NCBI GenBank assembly: GCA_029268515.1
Contig: JAQWNP010000006.1
Span: 372,001 to 436,000, forward strand
DNA from: Phycisphaerales bacterium
GTDB taxonomy: Bacteria > Planctomycetota > Phycisphaerae > Phycisphaerales > SM1A02
DNA length: 64,000 nucleotides
Direction: 5' to 3'
This document shows positions 16,275 through 25,441 of the stretch, piece after piece. A program made the translations under genes and the position numbers. How positions within the stretch are numbered: position 1 is the first letter of the stretch; each line of letters starts with the position of its first letter. Below the pieces are notes generated by a model. It had not been told where the DNA came from, did no database searches, and saw only the letters and a program-made list of their open reading frames with translations.

Positions 16275-18785
16275 ATGAAGTTGTCTTGTGCCAATGTAAT
16301 CTCTGTGTGCCTTAAAAAGACTCAGCTGCGCCTGACCATGATTGTGACTGCGGCAATATTTGCCAGCCTTATCGCTGTGCCAACAGCGATGGGTCAAGGA
16401 ACATATGGCGCAATGCCAGATCCGATCTCACAACGCGAGTTGGCTCGTTACGCGGATCGACTTCAGTTGACTGATGCCCAGCGGCAAGGATTGGACCAGA
16501 TTCATGCTGCCTATGGAGAGACATTCCGCGAACTACGCGAAGGTGAAATTGAAGAGTTCATGACCGATGTCACATCTCGTGGCATGCAACTCATGACGAA
16601 TCCAGATCTCCTTAAGAAAACGTTGTCTCGCTACTTACGAATAAATAACCAGATCGAAGCAATGGATGTCGCGCTCTTTGAAGAGCTTCAGCAACTTCTT
16701 AGTGATGAGCAACTTGCATTACTCGAGCGTGTGCTTATGGCTCGACAGCGAATTCGAAGCCAAGCTGCGTCAACGCTACTCCTACGACAAATGAACCCTG
16801 CTGCTTCTATTGACTTCAGCACCATGTATGACGAAATGATGATTACGCCAGATGTTCTTGCCGCTGCTGATCCCGTCATGCAGGACTATGAAGAACGACT
16901 CACCCAAGGAACAACGCGCCTCCATGAATATGTCGTCCGTATTCCAACCAAACTCATCGATGAATTGGAAAAAATGGGCTATACCGCTGAGAGCATCTCT
17001 GACCCAAGTATGCGAGGGCAACTCTTCCAAGATTTTCGAACTGTTTGGGGTGATCTTGAAGTCGAATTGGTTAAGAAGAGTTTTCAGGTCAGTGATCTGA
17101 ACCGTAACGCTCTTACACAATTGCGAACCGTCTTAAGCGATGATCAAGTAGACCAGCTATGGCGAAACTATCTCAAGAATGGCTATCAGTCAGCAAATCC
17201 TGTTTCAGGCTCCGTGAAACAGTACTTCGATGCAGCGTTGACGCTTGACGGTCTAACCCAAGCAAAGCGGGACATGATCGCCATGGAAGCGATGGAGCTA
17301 GAAGAACGTGTTGATACGATCACTAAAAAGATGGTTGATGCGATTGATAGCGACCGAAAAAACACCCGCATGATGGATCGCTGGGGAAGAAATAACGAGA
17401 ATGAATATCGAATCCGACTCGGTGAGCTTCGTGAACAACTCAGTGAGTTACGAGAACAGGCGCTGGCAAGCTTGGAGCTCATTCTTGGTCAAAACGATAT
17501 GCAGCAGGTCAAGGCCCAACTTCTTGCCGGTCAGTCAACACAAACAGCCTCAACAGAAACCGGCGCGGGTCGGCGACGAGGACCCCGATCATGGCGATCA
17601 ACATCGGGAAGCAAAGGCGTTACTGCTCGCTGGCTTTCGCCTCCAATAAGTCAAGGTGAATTAGAACGACTGAAAGCAAGACTCGACTTGCCTGCATCAG
17701 AGAATGAGCTTGTCAATGAACTGTACAACGACTATCGAGACGAGTACCAGGAATTACTTGACGGAGATCTTGCACAGGCCGATGAGGTTCAAAAAACACT
17801 TTGGGCACTGAATCTAGAAGAAGATAAGGACGTAACACCTCCCTCACGTAGCGATCTCGATGATGCATTTTCTCTACGCTCAGGTGCGATTGCTCAGCTT
17901 GCTGAACTCGATCAGTCTTTTCTGAATAATGTCAGTCTTATGTTTGTGCCAGAAGGCTCACCTCTCGTGCAAAGGCTGGTGGATGACCGCACAAGATCTC
18001 GGTGCATTTCTATGCGAGCAGGTCATTTAGATTTCATACCCACGTGGATTATTGGGATGGAAGACACTGATGAACCCACGATTGACCTGGTCAACGTGGT
18101 CTATTCGAGTGAGTTGTCGAGAGACGAGCTGATTAGCCTCGATGCGGTACTTATGGAATATGAGCAAATTGCGACTGCCGCTTTTGTGAGAGCTCATGAG
18201 GATGGCCTGGCATTCGAGAATGCTGTTGGTGGTGTCATGATTGATGCTGCCATGGAAGAAAACCAGCGTTCCAGCTGGCGCCGCTTCAGAAATATTGATG
18301 CCGATTCAATGCGATCCTCTCAAGCGGTCTTAATGCAAATCAACCGCCAATCTCTTCAAACGGTGCTGTCCGAACTAACACCTGACAGTGGCTCTAGGGT
18401 GGAAAGCACTTACAATCGCCAAGGATTTGGTGTTGTTTACGAAGACAACAAATCGGCAGTAGATGTACTCCAACAGGCTTTGTCATTACCTGATTTAACG
18501 GCGACCCAACGACAACGCATTGTTGATATATCGTTGGAGTATCGAGCAAAATATGAAGAGCTCAGTGGCCAGTTAGTCGACATGGCCATTGTCGCAACAG
18601 ATCCGAATAAAGAAGAGGCTGATGATCGAAACTGGCGATCTCGAATGCAGACAGAACGATCGCGAGAACAGATTGAGTTTGAACGGGATGAACTTAGTGA
18701 GCGTACTCGCAATCAAATTCGATTAGTGCTTCAAGACGATCAGATTGCGCAGCTCAGTGGCATGGAGCCCACTCAAAGTCAATAA
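16275..18785 (+). CDS. Large secreted helical protein with repeated LTxxQ-like modules
   Basis: 836 residues, with GAGGAAG 6 bases before the ATG. An N-terminal signal sequence (hydrophobic 21-39, cleavage after AMG) exports it. The mature part is almost entirely predicted helix, rich in Glu, Arg, Leu and Gln. A repeating unit recurs at about residues 50-160, 315-418, 457-550 and 728-832: a short LxLTxxQR segment, then a helix with LxxxYRxxYxEL, and after a charged linker a DDQxxxL end. The first and third copies are clearest (ISQRELARYADRLQLT against ISQGELERLKARLDLP). The motif recalls Spy/CpxP LTxxQ periplasmic chaperones, but far longer; relationship is inferred. A paralogue lies at 26802-28070. 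Function unknown. Confidence 0.75.
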   Translation: MKLSCANVISVCLKKTQLRLTMIVTAAIFASLIAVPTAMGQGTYGAMPDPISQRELARYADRLQLTDAQRQGLDQIHAAYGETFRELREGEIEEFMTDVTSRGMQLMTNPDLLKKTLSRYLRINNQIEAMDVALFEELQQLLSDEQLALLERVLMARQRIRSQAASTLLLRQMNPAASIDFSTMYDEMMITPDVLAAADPVMQDYEERLTQGTTRLHEYVVRIPTKLIDELEKMGYTAESISDPSMRGQLFQDFRTVWGDLEVELVKKSFQVSDLNRNALTQLRTVLSDDQVDQLWRNYLKNGYQSANPVSGSVKQYFDAALTLDGLTQAKRDMIAMEAMELEERVDTITKKMVDAIDSDRKNTRMMDRWGRNNENEYRIRLGELREQLSELREQALASLELILGQNDMQQVKAQLLAGQSTQTASTETGAGRRRGPRSWRSTSGSKGVTARWLSPPISQGELERLKARLDLPASENELVNELYNDYRDEYQELLDGDLAQADEVQKTLWALNLEEDKDVTPPSRSDLDDAFSLRSGAIAQLAELDQSFLNNVSLMFVPEGSPLVQRLVDDRTRSRCISMRAGHLDFIPTWIIGMEDTDEPTIDLVNVVYSSELSRDELISLDAVLMEYEQIATAAFVRAHEDGLAFENAVGGVMIDAAMEENQRSSWRRFRNIDADSMRSSQAVLMQINRQSLQTVLSELTPDSGSRVESTYNRQGFGVVYEDNKSAVDVLQQALSLPDLTATQRQRIVDISLEYRAKYEELSGQLVDMAIVATDPNKEEADDRNWRSRMQTERSREQIEFERDELSERTRNQIRLVLQDDQIAQLSGMEPTQSQ

Positions 18786-18828
18786 ACAAAGTCTTTAAGT
18801 CTGTATTCCCAATCAAGTGGGGTCAAAA

Positions 18829-19713
18829 ATGACAAGTATGAATGCGGAGTCAAAAGAACTCGTGGAGGTTTCTTTAAACCAACCAGCTCGTGGTGATGCC
18901 CCTATTACCATGCAACAGATCCGCAAAATGGCGCGAAGCCAGCAGCGCTTCACGTGCCTCACTTGTTATGACGCGACGACCGCTCGCTGGCTTCAAGAAG
19001 CTGGCATAGAGCTTCTCTTGGTCGGCGATACCGCTGCAGAAGTTATTCTTGGCTTGCCCGAGACTATTCATGCGCCCCTTGACTTCATGATCCTTCTTAC
19101 AGCAGCCGTCAAGCGTGGTGCTCCAAAATGCCTCGTGATGGCTGACATGCCATTTTTGAGCTACCAAATAAATGATGAACAAGCACTCACCAATGCTGGA
19201 CGCTTCTTAACTGAAGGTCAAGCCGATCTGGTCAAACTTGAGGTGGATCATCGTTTCACTAGCACCGTTGAACACTTGGTGCGCGGTGGTATCCCTGTCG
19301 TAGCCCATATCGGATCGCGACCACAGCAAGCCAAACTCACCGGTGGCTATCACTCCACTGGACGCACTGCACAGGATGCAAGGCGCCTCGTCAATGATGC
19401 TGTCCTTATGGCTGAAGCCGGCGCCATCATGCTTCTACTTGAAGCGACGCCCGTTGAAGTAGCGCAACGAATCGTTGAGTCTGTTGCCTGCCCAGTCATC
19501 AGCTGTGGAGCTGGACCTGACTGTCACGGCCAGGTGGTGGTGCTTCAGGACATTCTCGGTTTGAGCAGTTGGCAGCCAAAATTTGCGCAGCCGCAGGCTC
19601 AAATTGGACCACAAATCACCACCGCTGTAGAACGATGGGCAACCCAAGTACGTAACAATGATTTGGGTGAGCACCCGTACACCATGCGTGAAGGCGAGGC
19701 CGATCTCTTCTAG
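18829..19713 (+). CDS. panB: 3-methyl-2-oxobutanoate hydroxymethyltransferase, divergent
   Basis: 294 residues from the ATG at 18829 (GGGG upstream); a GTG at 18817 is an alternative. PanB blocks are visible in order: TCYDATTARWLQEAGIELLLVGDT with the metal-binding Asp, VMADMPFLSYQ with the second Asp, VKLEV, IPVVAHIGSRPQ, LLLEATP and ISCGAGPDCHGQVVVLQDI. The middle stretch differs from the common GHLGLTPQ and the N-terminal metal loop lacks the usual SLGMV, so it is a divergent member. The enzyme transfers a hydroxymethyl group from methylenetetrahydrofolate to 2-oxoisovalerate for pantothenate and CoA synthesis. panC is not adjacent. Confidence 0.88.
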   Translation: MTSMNAESKELVEVSLNQPARGDAPITMQQIRKMARSQQRFTCLTCYDATTARWLQEAGIELLLVGDTAAEVILGLPETIHAPLDFMILLTAAVKRGAPKCLVMADMPFLSYQINDEQALTNAGRFLTEGQADLVKLEVDHRFTSTVEHLVRGGIPVVAHIGSRPQQAKLTGGYHSTGRTAQDARRLVNDAVLMAEAGAIMLLLEATPVEVAQRIVESVACPVISCGAGPDCHGQVVVLQDILGLSSWQPKFAQPQAQIGPQITTAVERWATQVRNNDLGEHPYTMREGEADLF

Positions 19714-19776
19714 TTGGCTTTGGTTGACCCGGAAATGCGATTTTAAGGTGATTCAGACATCTTCCTGAAGGAAAGA

Positions 19777-19802
19777 AGGGGAACCGCCAAAGGCTGTCCC
19801 CT
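19777..19802 (+). other. Nested hairpin in the leader region of the HtrA gene
   Basis: A 6-base outer stem (19777-19782 with 19797-19802) encloses a 3-base inner stem GCC-AAA-GGC (19786-19794). It lies 64 bases after panB and 90 before the protease ATG, with no T run after it. It could be a weak terminator for panB or a leader structure. It matches no riboswitch I know. Confidence 0.4.
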
Positions 19803-19892
19803 AGGATGCCGAAGAATCTCCATGTACGTCCTTATCCATGGGGGCGGAAGCTCTGTCCGTCTATCAGCCATCGTAAAAAACAGGAGTCGCAA

Positions 19893-21359
19893 ATGCGACG
19901 GATCAACTCATACGGCCCCGCCATTCTTGTCCTTTGTACTGCTGTATTGATATTGCTACTTGGTCCTGAACTCGCTCATCGACTTACTTTTCAACACACT
20001 CAAGCGCGCATTGTGCAGGCCCAGACGCGACTCACTGAAAGCACAATCCTTGAAGAAATGAACGCTTCATTTCGAGACATTGCCACGCTCGTTGAACCTT
20101 CTGTCGTACATGTTGATGCTCGGCATGAGATGTCAACGGGGCTTCGTGGAAGAATACAGGGGTATGCCTCTGGAAGTGGTTGGGTCTATGACGATCTGGG
20201 ACACATTGTGACCAATAGCCATGTTGTTGCAGACGCTAGTGAAATTCAAATTCAGCTCTATGACGGTGATCTACTTGATGCTCAAGTTGTGGGTTTAGAC
20301 GTCTCAACTGATATTGCTGTTTTAAAAGTGAGCCCGGGAAACTTGCACCCTGCACGACGATCCCTTTCATCTGCCGACGTTCAACAAGGCGATATGGTCT
20401 TCGCCTTCGGTTCGCCGTTTGATTTCCGATTCTCAATGTCTGCTGGTGTTGTCTCTGGCAAAGGCCGAAGTGTTGGTTTACTTCGTACCGACACTGGCAT
20501 GGCACCTGGCTATGAAAACTTTATCCAAGTAGATGCGGCAATCAATCCAGGCAATTCTGGTGGACCGCTCACAGATATTTATGGCCGTGTCATCGGCATG
20601 AATACGGCCATTGCAACTGGGCGTGATCGTGGTTTTGAAGAGGGTCAGTTCGCAGGTATCGGCTTAGCAATTCCGATGTCAATGATCTACCCGGTCGTTG
20701 AGCAGATCATCTCAACCGGTGAGGTCCAGAAGGGTTTCTTGGGGGTTAACATTGTTGACCTAAATCAGCCCATCGCCGACAGCCTGGCCGCACAGGGATA
20801 CCGTGGCTGGGGATTACTGCTTAACAACGTTGAACCAGATTCTGCAATCGCGCGCCATGGCATGCTTGCGGGAGATGTGATCATTACTATCAACGGACAA
20901 ACTGTCGCTCAGCGACGCCAACTGATGAAACAGTTGTTTGATTCACCAACAGACACGGTTGAATTCAACGTTTGGCGTTATGACACAAAAGCAAACAAGT
21001 CTCAACGCCTTCCCATCAGTATGGATTCTGAATCCGCGCGTGAACTTGGATCATCTGCCATTCTAGAAATTGATGAACCTATTTCCAAAGCATTAGAGCT
21101 TGATGGATTCAGTACCAAAGGCGTTTGCGTAAGCTCGGTCACGAAAAGTGGACCTGCCTGGGAGAGTGGCATTTTACCTGGTGACGTCATCACCCACGTC
21201 AACGATGAGGCTATTAGCAGCGTCTCGCAATTACGTTCAACAATCTCTTCAATGATGCCGGGGAGTTCAGCGAAGCTTCGCGTCTGGCGATCTGACGAGA
21301 ACGACAGCAGCGGAGATACGCTGACCATCTCGGTCCCACTGAGTCGGTTAACACCCTAA
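19893..21359 (+). CDS. HtrA/DegP-family periplasmic serine protease
   Basis: 488 residues from the ATG at 19893, chosen because CAGGAG precedes it by 6 bases and a hydrophobic export or anchor segment (about 7-27) then begins the protein. The trypsin-like domain carries the full triad: His in VTNSHVVAD, Asp in STDIAVLKV and Ser in NPGNSGGPL. Two PDZ domains follow (about residues 290-385 and 400-485), the DegP/DegQ arrangement. It degrades or refolds misfolded periplasmic proteins. Its stop overlaps that of the convergent PqiA-like gene by four bases. Which HtrA paralogue it is cannot be told. Confidence 0.92.
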   Translation: MRRINSYGPAILVLCTAVLILLLGPELAHRLTFQHTQARIVQAQTRLTESTILEEMNASFRDIATLVEPSVVHVDARHEMSTGLRGRIQGYASGSGWVYDDLGHIVTNSHVVADASEIQIQLYDGDLLDAQVVGLDVSTDIAVLKVSPGNLHPARRSLSSADVQQGDMVFAFGSPFDFRFSMSAGVVSGKGRSVGLLRTDTGMAPGYENFIQVDAAINPGNSGGPLTDIYGRVIGMNTAIATGRDRGFEEGQFAGIGLAIPMSMIYPVVEQIISTGEVQKGFLGVNIVDLNQPIADSLAAQGYRGWGLLLNNVEPDSAIARHGMLAGDVIITINGQTVAQRRQLMKQLFDSPTDTVEFNVWRYDTKANKSQRLPISMDSESARELGSSAILEIDEPISKALELDGFSTKGVCVSSVTKSGPAWESGILPGDVITHVNDEAISSVSQLRSTISSMMPGSSAKLRVWRSDENDSSGDTLTISVPLSRLTP

Positions 21360-22465
21360 GACGCCTGGTTATTCGACAGTGTGATGCCGATGCGGCGTAA
21401 TAGGATGCGAGCAAATACGGTTGAAAAGAACATAACGATAACCGTCGCAATGAGCAGCCAAACGCCCACATCTACATCTAGTTCTACCATTTTTTTGCCA
21501 TCGATCAGGAACAAGCCGAGCGCTAACAGAAATACATTGAGCATTGACCAGTGATTTGCCATTCGGTACAGAACCAAGACCCTTGTACTCGCTTGAACCG
21601 TCCGTTTGCCTAGCCAAAGGTACAAAATCATCGCAAGTGATAGCAGCGGCATGATGAGCAAAAACAAGAGCATGAAAATTCCAAGGCCCCAATGCCAATG
21701 CTTAAACAACTCCTCTGTGGCTGTCCACAAAGTGTACTTATGAGCGTACAAAAACATCTTGTTAATTTTGACGAGTGGGGCAAAGAAAGTCACTGCAATT
21801 ATCAGCATGGATGCGATAAGCAAAATTGGAACTGCTAGTCCAGGCCAGCCCACTCGTACGAGTGGAATGAACTTACTTTCTAATTCGCGTTCTTTAATCT
21901 TTGTCCGATGGCTGTACCCATCCATGACAGCGATGATTCTTGCCATGACCATGTTACCGATTATTGCAAGTACAAAACAGAGCATGCCAATCATTGGCTT
22001 GGCTCCGATGAATAGTTGGTCGGAAGTAAATACGAGAATGAGAATCATCACATAGATGTCCAGCATCGACCACTTGCCAAGCGATTCAAATATATGAATT
22101 GCATGTAACCGTTTCTTTGGTTCCATTGGTGAAAACCAAAGGAAAATTAGAGAAACGTTTTTGAATAGTGGGAAGATCACTGAGAATAAGATGATGAGCA
22201 AACAGATCGGAATGAGACCGGCTTCCCAAAGCAGCGAGATTGTATTGAGAAGACTATAGACGCCCGGCCTAAGACCACTGATTGTTAAAAACGGCAGGAA
22301 CAAAGCAATAATGTTGGAAACCAACACCAGAACAAGACATATTGGTACCAACCAACCACGCCGACCAAAAACATGGTGGAGTGTGTCAGGGGATCGAGCT
22401 TCAACCGCGGTGGAATTGGCTGGCTGGCTACCTCTCTTGCGGGCCTCTGGTATATGCTTAGTCAT
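21356..22465 (-). CDS. PqiA-like integral membrane protein, two tandem halves
   Basis: 369 residues with eight predicted membrane segments in two similar halves. Each half contains the PqiA-type signature before a helix: KWSMLDIYVMILIL near residue 133 and HWSMLNVFLLALGL near residue 308. PqiA proteins work with MCE-domain PqiB in lipid movement between membranes in proteobacteria. No MCE gene lies adjacent here. The Cys-rich zinc ribbon that precedes each half in E. coli PqiA is absent. Its 3' end overlaps that of the HtrA gene. Fold assignment good, role unproven. Confidence 0.8.
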   Translation of the reverse strand: MTKHIPEARKRGSQPANSTAVEARSPDTLHHVFGRRGWLVPICLVLVLVSNIIALFLPFLTISGLRPGVYSLLNTISLLWEAGLIPICLLIILFSVIFPLFKNVSLIFLWFSPMEPKKRLHAIHIFESLGKWSMLDIYVMILILVFTSDQLFIGAKPMIGMLCFVLAIIGNMVMARIIAVMDGYSHRTKIKERELESKFIPLVRVGWPGLAVPILLIASMLIIAVTFFAPLVKINKMFLYAHKYTLWTATEELFKHWHWGLGIFMLLFLLIMPLLSLAMILYLWLGKRTVQASTRVLVLYRMANHWSMLNVFLLALGLFLIDGKKMVELDVDVGVWLLIATVIVMFFSTVFARILLRRIGITLSNNQAS

Positions 22466-22606
22466 ATCTGAACACAGTATCGGCTGGTGGACCTACCCGC
22501 TCATTAACCAATTCACATTTTCTGACTCACCTCGAATTCGGAGGGGGTAGATCATTCAAAAAACGCCTCCTGGAATCTCGAAAATTGGATTTCAGTATCA
22601 CCATCT

Positions 22607-23539
22607 ATGTTTTCAGCGGAGGCGTACCTCAGATCGGCTACTATCAATGTCATGACTGGTGCCACTGTTCATAACCGCTCGCAAGCCTCGACAGGTGACG
22701 GCCAGCCACTCCTCAGCGTGCAAAATCTGAGCACTTACTTTCCGGTCAGAACTGGTCTCTTCAGACGTGTTACAGGCCAACTTAAGGCCGTTGACGATGT
22801 TTCTTTTGATCTTCATCGAGGCCATACACTAGGACTCGTTGGTGAGTCCGGCTGCGGCAAGTCAACACTGGCTCGAACTATTCTCCGCCTCATAAAAGCT
22901 CACTCTGGCAATGTCAACTTCGATGGTCAGAATCTCATGGCCCTTTCAGGGCGGCAGCTACGGCGCCAACGCCAATCAATGCAAATTATTTTTCAAGATC
23001 CTGTGGGTTCTCTCAATCCACGTCTTCGGATTGGCTCAATTGTTGGAGAACCACTACGTGTCCATCGCATTGCATCGGGCAAAGAACTTCAGAAGCGTGT
23101 CCATGCACTACTCGAAGAGTGTGGAATGCCGGCATCAGCTGCACAACGCTTTCCCCATGAATTCTCAGGTGGACAGCGCCAGCGCATTGGTATTGCACGC
23201 GCTCTAGCCCTAGAGCCCCGACTTGTTGTTTGTGATGAGCCTACTTCAGCACTCGATGTTTCAATTCAAGCTCAGATTCTCAACCTACTCCAGGATCTTC
23301 AAGACCGACATGGCCTCGCATACCTCTTTATCAGTCACGATATGGCCGTGATCAGCCATATCTGTGACCGCATCGCAGTCATGAATAAAGGTAAAATTGT
23401 GGAACTGGGGCCTCGGGATCAGGTTGTCAAAAACCCTCAACATCCATACACCCAACGGCTTCTTGCAGCTGTACCCACGGTGGACAACTGGCAACCACCC
23501 ACACAAGGGAGACCCCTTGCCGAACCGGCTGTAGGATGA
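22607..23539 (+). CDS. Oligopeptide/dipeptide-type ABC transporter ATPase
   Basis: Up to 310 residues. The Walker A GESGCGKST, signature FSGGQRQRIGIARAL, Walker B LVVCDEPTSALD and switch His in ISHDMAV are all intact. The C-terminus has the Opp/Dpp-specific NPQHPYTQRLLAAVP. It is closest in type to OppF/DppF, the second ATPase of peptide importers. The start is uncertain: the ATG at 22607 has no good ribosome site, and an ATG at 22652 gives a more normal N-terminus. No permease, binding protein or partner ATPase is nearby, so the rest of the transporter must be elsewhere. Confidence 0.88.
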   Translation: MFSAEAYLRSATINVMTGATVHNRSQASTGDGQPLLSVQNLSTYFPVRTGLFRRVTGQLKAVDDVSFDLHRGHTLGLVGESGCGKSTLARTILRLIKAHSGNVNFDGQNLMALSGRQLRRQRQSMQIIFQDPVGSLNPRLRIGSIVGEPLRVHRIASGKELQKRVHALLEECGMPASAAQRFPHEFSGGQRQRIGIARALALEPRLVVCDEPTSALDVSIQAQILNLLQDLQDRHGLAYLFISHDMAVISHICDRIAVMNKGKIVELGPRDQVVKNPQHPYTQRLLAAVPTVDNWQPPTQGRPLAEPAVG

Positions 23540-23584
23540 CCGAATCATGACCCGTTCGATCTGCCCAGACTTTGAAAGAAGATC

Positions 23585-24379
23585 ATGCAACAGTACCTCG
23601 ACCTGATGCAAACCATTCTGAATAATGGCACAAACCGTACTGACCGCACTGGTACTGGTACCCGAAGCCTCTTCGGCTATCAAATGCGTTTCGATCTCTC
23701 TGAGCGATTCCCACTGCTCACGACAAAGAAGCTTCATCTGCGTTCAATTATTCACGAGTTATTGTGGTTTCTTCGCGGAGACACAAATACATCTACGCTG
23801 AATGAGGTGGGCGTATCGATTTGGGATGAATGGGCAGACAAAGATGGAAATCTTGGTCCTGTTTATGGCCATCAGTGGCGATCCTGGACAGCGACGAATG
23901 GTCGCACCATTGATCAGTTCAGTGATGTCCTCGAACGTATTAAAACCTCACCAGACTCAAGACGCTTAATAGTCAGTGCCTGGAATGTTGGCGACTTAGA
24001 AGAAATGGCCCTACCACCGTGCCATGTACTTTTTCAGTTTTATGTATCAGAGGGCAAACTGTCATGTCAGCTCTATCAAAGAAGTGCGGATGTTTTTCTT
24101 GGTGTTCCGTTTAATATCGCATCGTATGCTTTACTCACATTGATGGTTGCACAAGTTTCTGGCCTAAAGCCGGGCGAGTTTGTTCACACATTGGGTGATG
24201 CGCATTTGTATAGCAACCATATAGAACAAGCTCAATTGCAGCTTGAGCGAAAACCAACGCAGCTGCCTCGAATGAAAATGAACCCAGAGATCAAAGATCT
24301 TTTCTCCTTTTCTTTCGAGGACTTTGACTTAGTCGAATACAAACCTCAGCCACACATATCTGCTCCGGTTGCGGTCTAG
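23585..24379 (+). CDS. thyA: Thymidylate synthase
   Basis: 264 residues, exactly the E. coli ThyA length. Conserved blocks: [15 protein letters not shown] with the phosphate-binding Arg, the catalytic Cys in [12 protein letters not shown], then [22 protein letters not shown] and the His/Tyr block GDAHLYSNH. It methylates dUMP with methylenetetrahydrofolate, producing dTMP and dihydrofolate. folA follows after 32 bases, so the enzyme that recycles the dihydrofolate is made from the same transcript. Confidence 0.97.
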   Translation: MQQYLDLMQTILNNGTNRTDRTGTGTRSLFGYQMRFDLSERFPLLTTKKLHLRSIIHELLWFLRGDTNTSTLNEVGVSIWDEWADKDGNLGPVYGHQWRSWTATNGRTIDQFSDVLERIKTSPDSRRLIVSAWNVGDLEEMALPPCHVLFQFYVSEGKLSCQLYQRSADVFLGVPFNIASYALLTLMVAQVSGLKPGEFVHTLGDAHLYSNHIEQAQLQLERKPTQLPRMKMNPEIKDLFSFSFEDFDLVEYKPQPHISAPVAV

Positions 24380-24411
24380 CAACAAGGCGCTGAGAACAGG
24401 ACCAACAACTT

Positions 24412-24921
24412 ATGTCTGTCTCCATGATTGTGGCTGTCTCAGAAAATGGGGTGATTGGCAATGCGGGGGCTCTGCCTTGGCGGCTCTCGCGCGATCTGAT
24501 CCGCTTCAAGCAACTCACTTCCGGACATTGTCTCATCATGGGGCGAACAACTTTCGAAACCCTGCCAGGGCCGCTACCCAATCGAGTCAATATCATTATT
24601 TCTCGAAATCCGAACTACAAGGTGCCAGGAGCAATTGTCGTTTCGAGCATTGAAGCAGCATTGAATGTTGCTGGACATGACAGTGAACCGTTCGTTGCAG
24701 GCGGATCACAGATTTATCGTGTGGCCGAGCCACTGGCTTCTCGTGCCTACGTTACTCGTGTGCACGCCAATGTAGATGGAGATGTCCGTTTCGCTGATCT
24801 CGATACAAAAGAGTGGCAACTGGTCAGCGAAGAACATCATGGCCAAGACGCCAAGAATTCATTTCCAGTCACTTTCTTAAATTACAAACGCTTCACACCT
24901 GTCGATTGTCGCCCACGCTAG
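24412..24921 (+). CDS. folA: Dihydrofolate reductase
   Basis: 169 residues. Typical DHFR features: SMIVAVSENGVIGNAGALPW with the Met20-type loop, LSRDLIRFKQLT with the acidic substrate-binding residue, the NADPH block IMGRTTFETLPGPLPNR, and FVAGGSQIYR near residue 95. It reduces dihydrofolate to tetrahydrofolate with NADPH. Its position just after thyA is the classic thyA-folA pair. Confidence 0.96.
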   Translation: MSVSMIVAVSENGVIGNAGALPWRLSRDLIRFKQLTSGHCLIMGRTTFETLPGPLPNRVNIIISRNPNYKVPGAIVVSSIEAALNVAGHDSEPFVAGGSQIYRVAEPLASRAYVTRVHANVDGDVRFADLDTKEWQLVSEEHHGQDAKNSFPVTFLNYKRFTPVDCRPR

Positions 24922-24948
24922 GTTCTTGCTGCAATACGCAGTGTTGCT

Positions 24949-25386
24949 TTAGTTTGTCTCGCCAGAAGCGATAGAGATCATGCCGACCAGTGGCTCTTGA
25001 TCGTTGATCTGGATCTCGGCCATGCGAACTGGTGTCGGTATTGAAGTTCTAAGAAGACCACCAGCATTGAATGACTCACCGAGCTGATTTCGGAAGTCCC
25101 AAAGTGAAAGAACAATAGTCTCCCCCGCTAGAAGTTCTGGGATACTCGAGACATATTGTTGATTGATCCAAATCTTGGGCTCGTAATAACTGGTTGCTGT
25201 CGCATTTACAATCAAGATCCACTGGCCATCACGGAAGGCTTGGATGTTGGTTGAAGAAGTAGCGTGCAAATGCACTGGATAGGCAACTGTCGCTTTCTCA
25301 GGCAGATACCGCGGCGGATGGCACGACGCGAAGAAAAGGCTGACTCCAGCAACGGTCAAAAACAGGATTTTATTTGTACGGCACAT
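24949..25386 (-). CDS. Small predicted lipoprotein
   Basis: 145 residues. The N-terminus has a hydrophobic core and lipobox FFASC with the acylated Cys at about residue 22, so it should be membrane-anchored. The remaining 120 residues look like a single beta-sandwich (alternating strands, AFRDGQWILIVNATA, IWINQQYVSS, GETIVLSLWDFRNQLGE). I do not recognise the family. It is a single gene between folA and the dihydrouridine synthase, both on the other strand. Confidence 0.7.
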   Translation of the reverse strand: MCRTNKILFLTVAGVSLFFASCHPPRYLPEKATVAYPVHLHATSSTNIQAFRDGQWILIVNATATSYYEPKIWINQQYVSSIPELLAGETIVLSLWDFRNQLGESFNAGGLLRTSIPTPVRMAEIQINDQEPLVGMISIASGETN

Positions 25387-25441
25387 AATCTGTGAGAAAG
25401 TCTATCAGAGACTGCCCCCCGTTCCTCCCCTATTCAACTGA

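Noticed and set aside
19777-19860. Riboswitch (fluoride, glycine or cyclic dinucleotide class) upstream of the HtrA gene
   Set aside because: Some short resemblances (GGGGA-CCGCC, GCTCTGTCC) exist, but the conserved cores and arrangement of those classes are absent.
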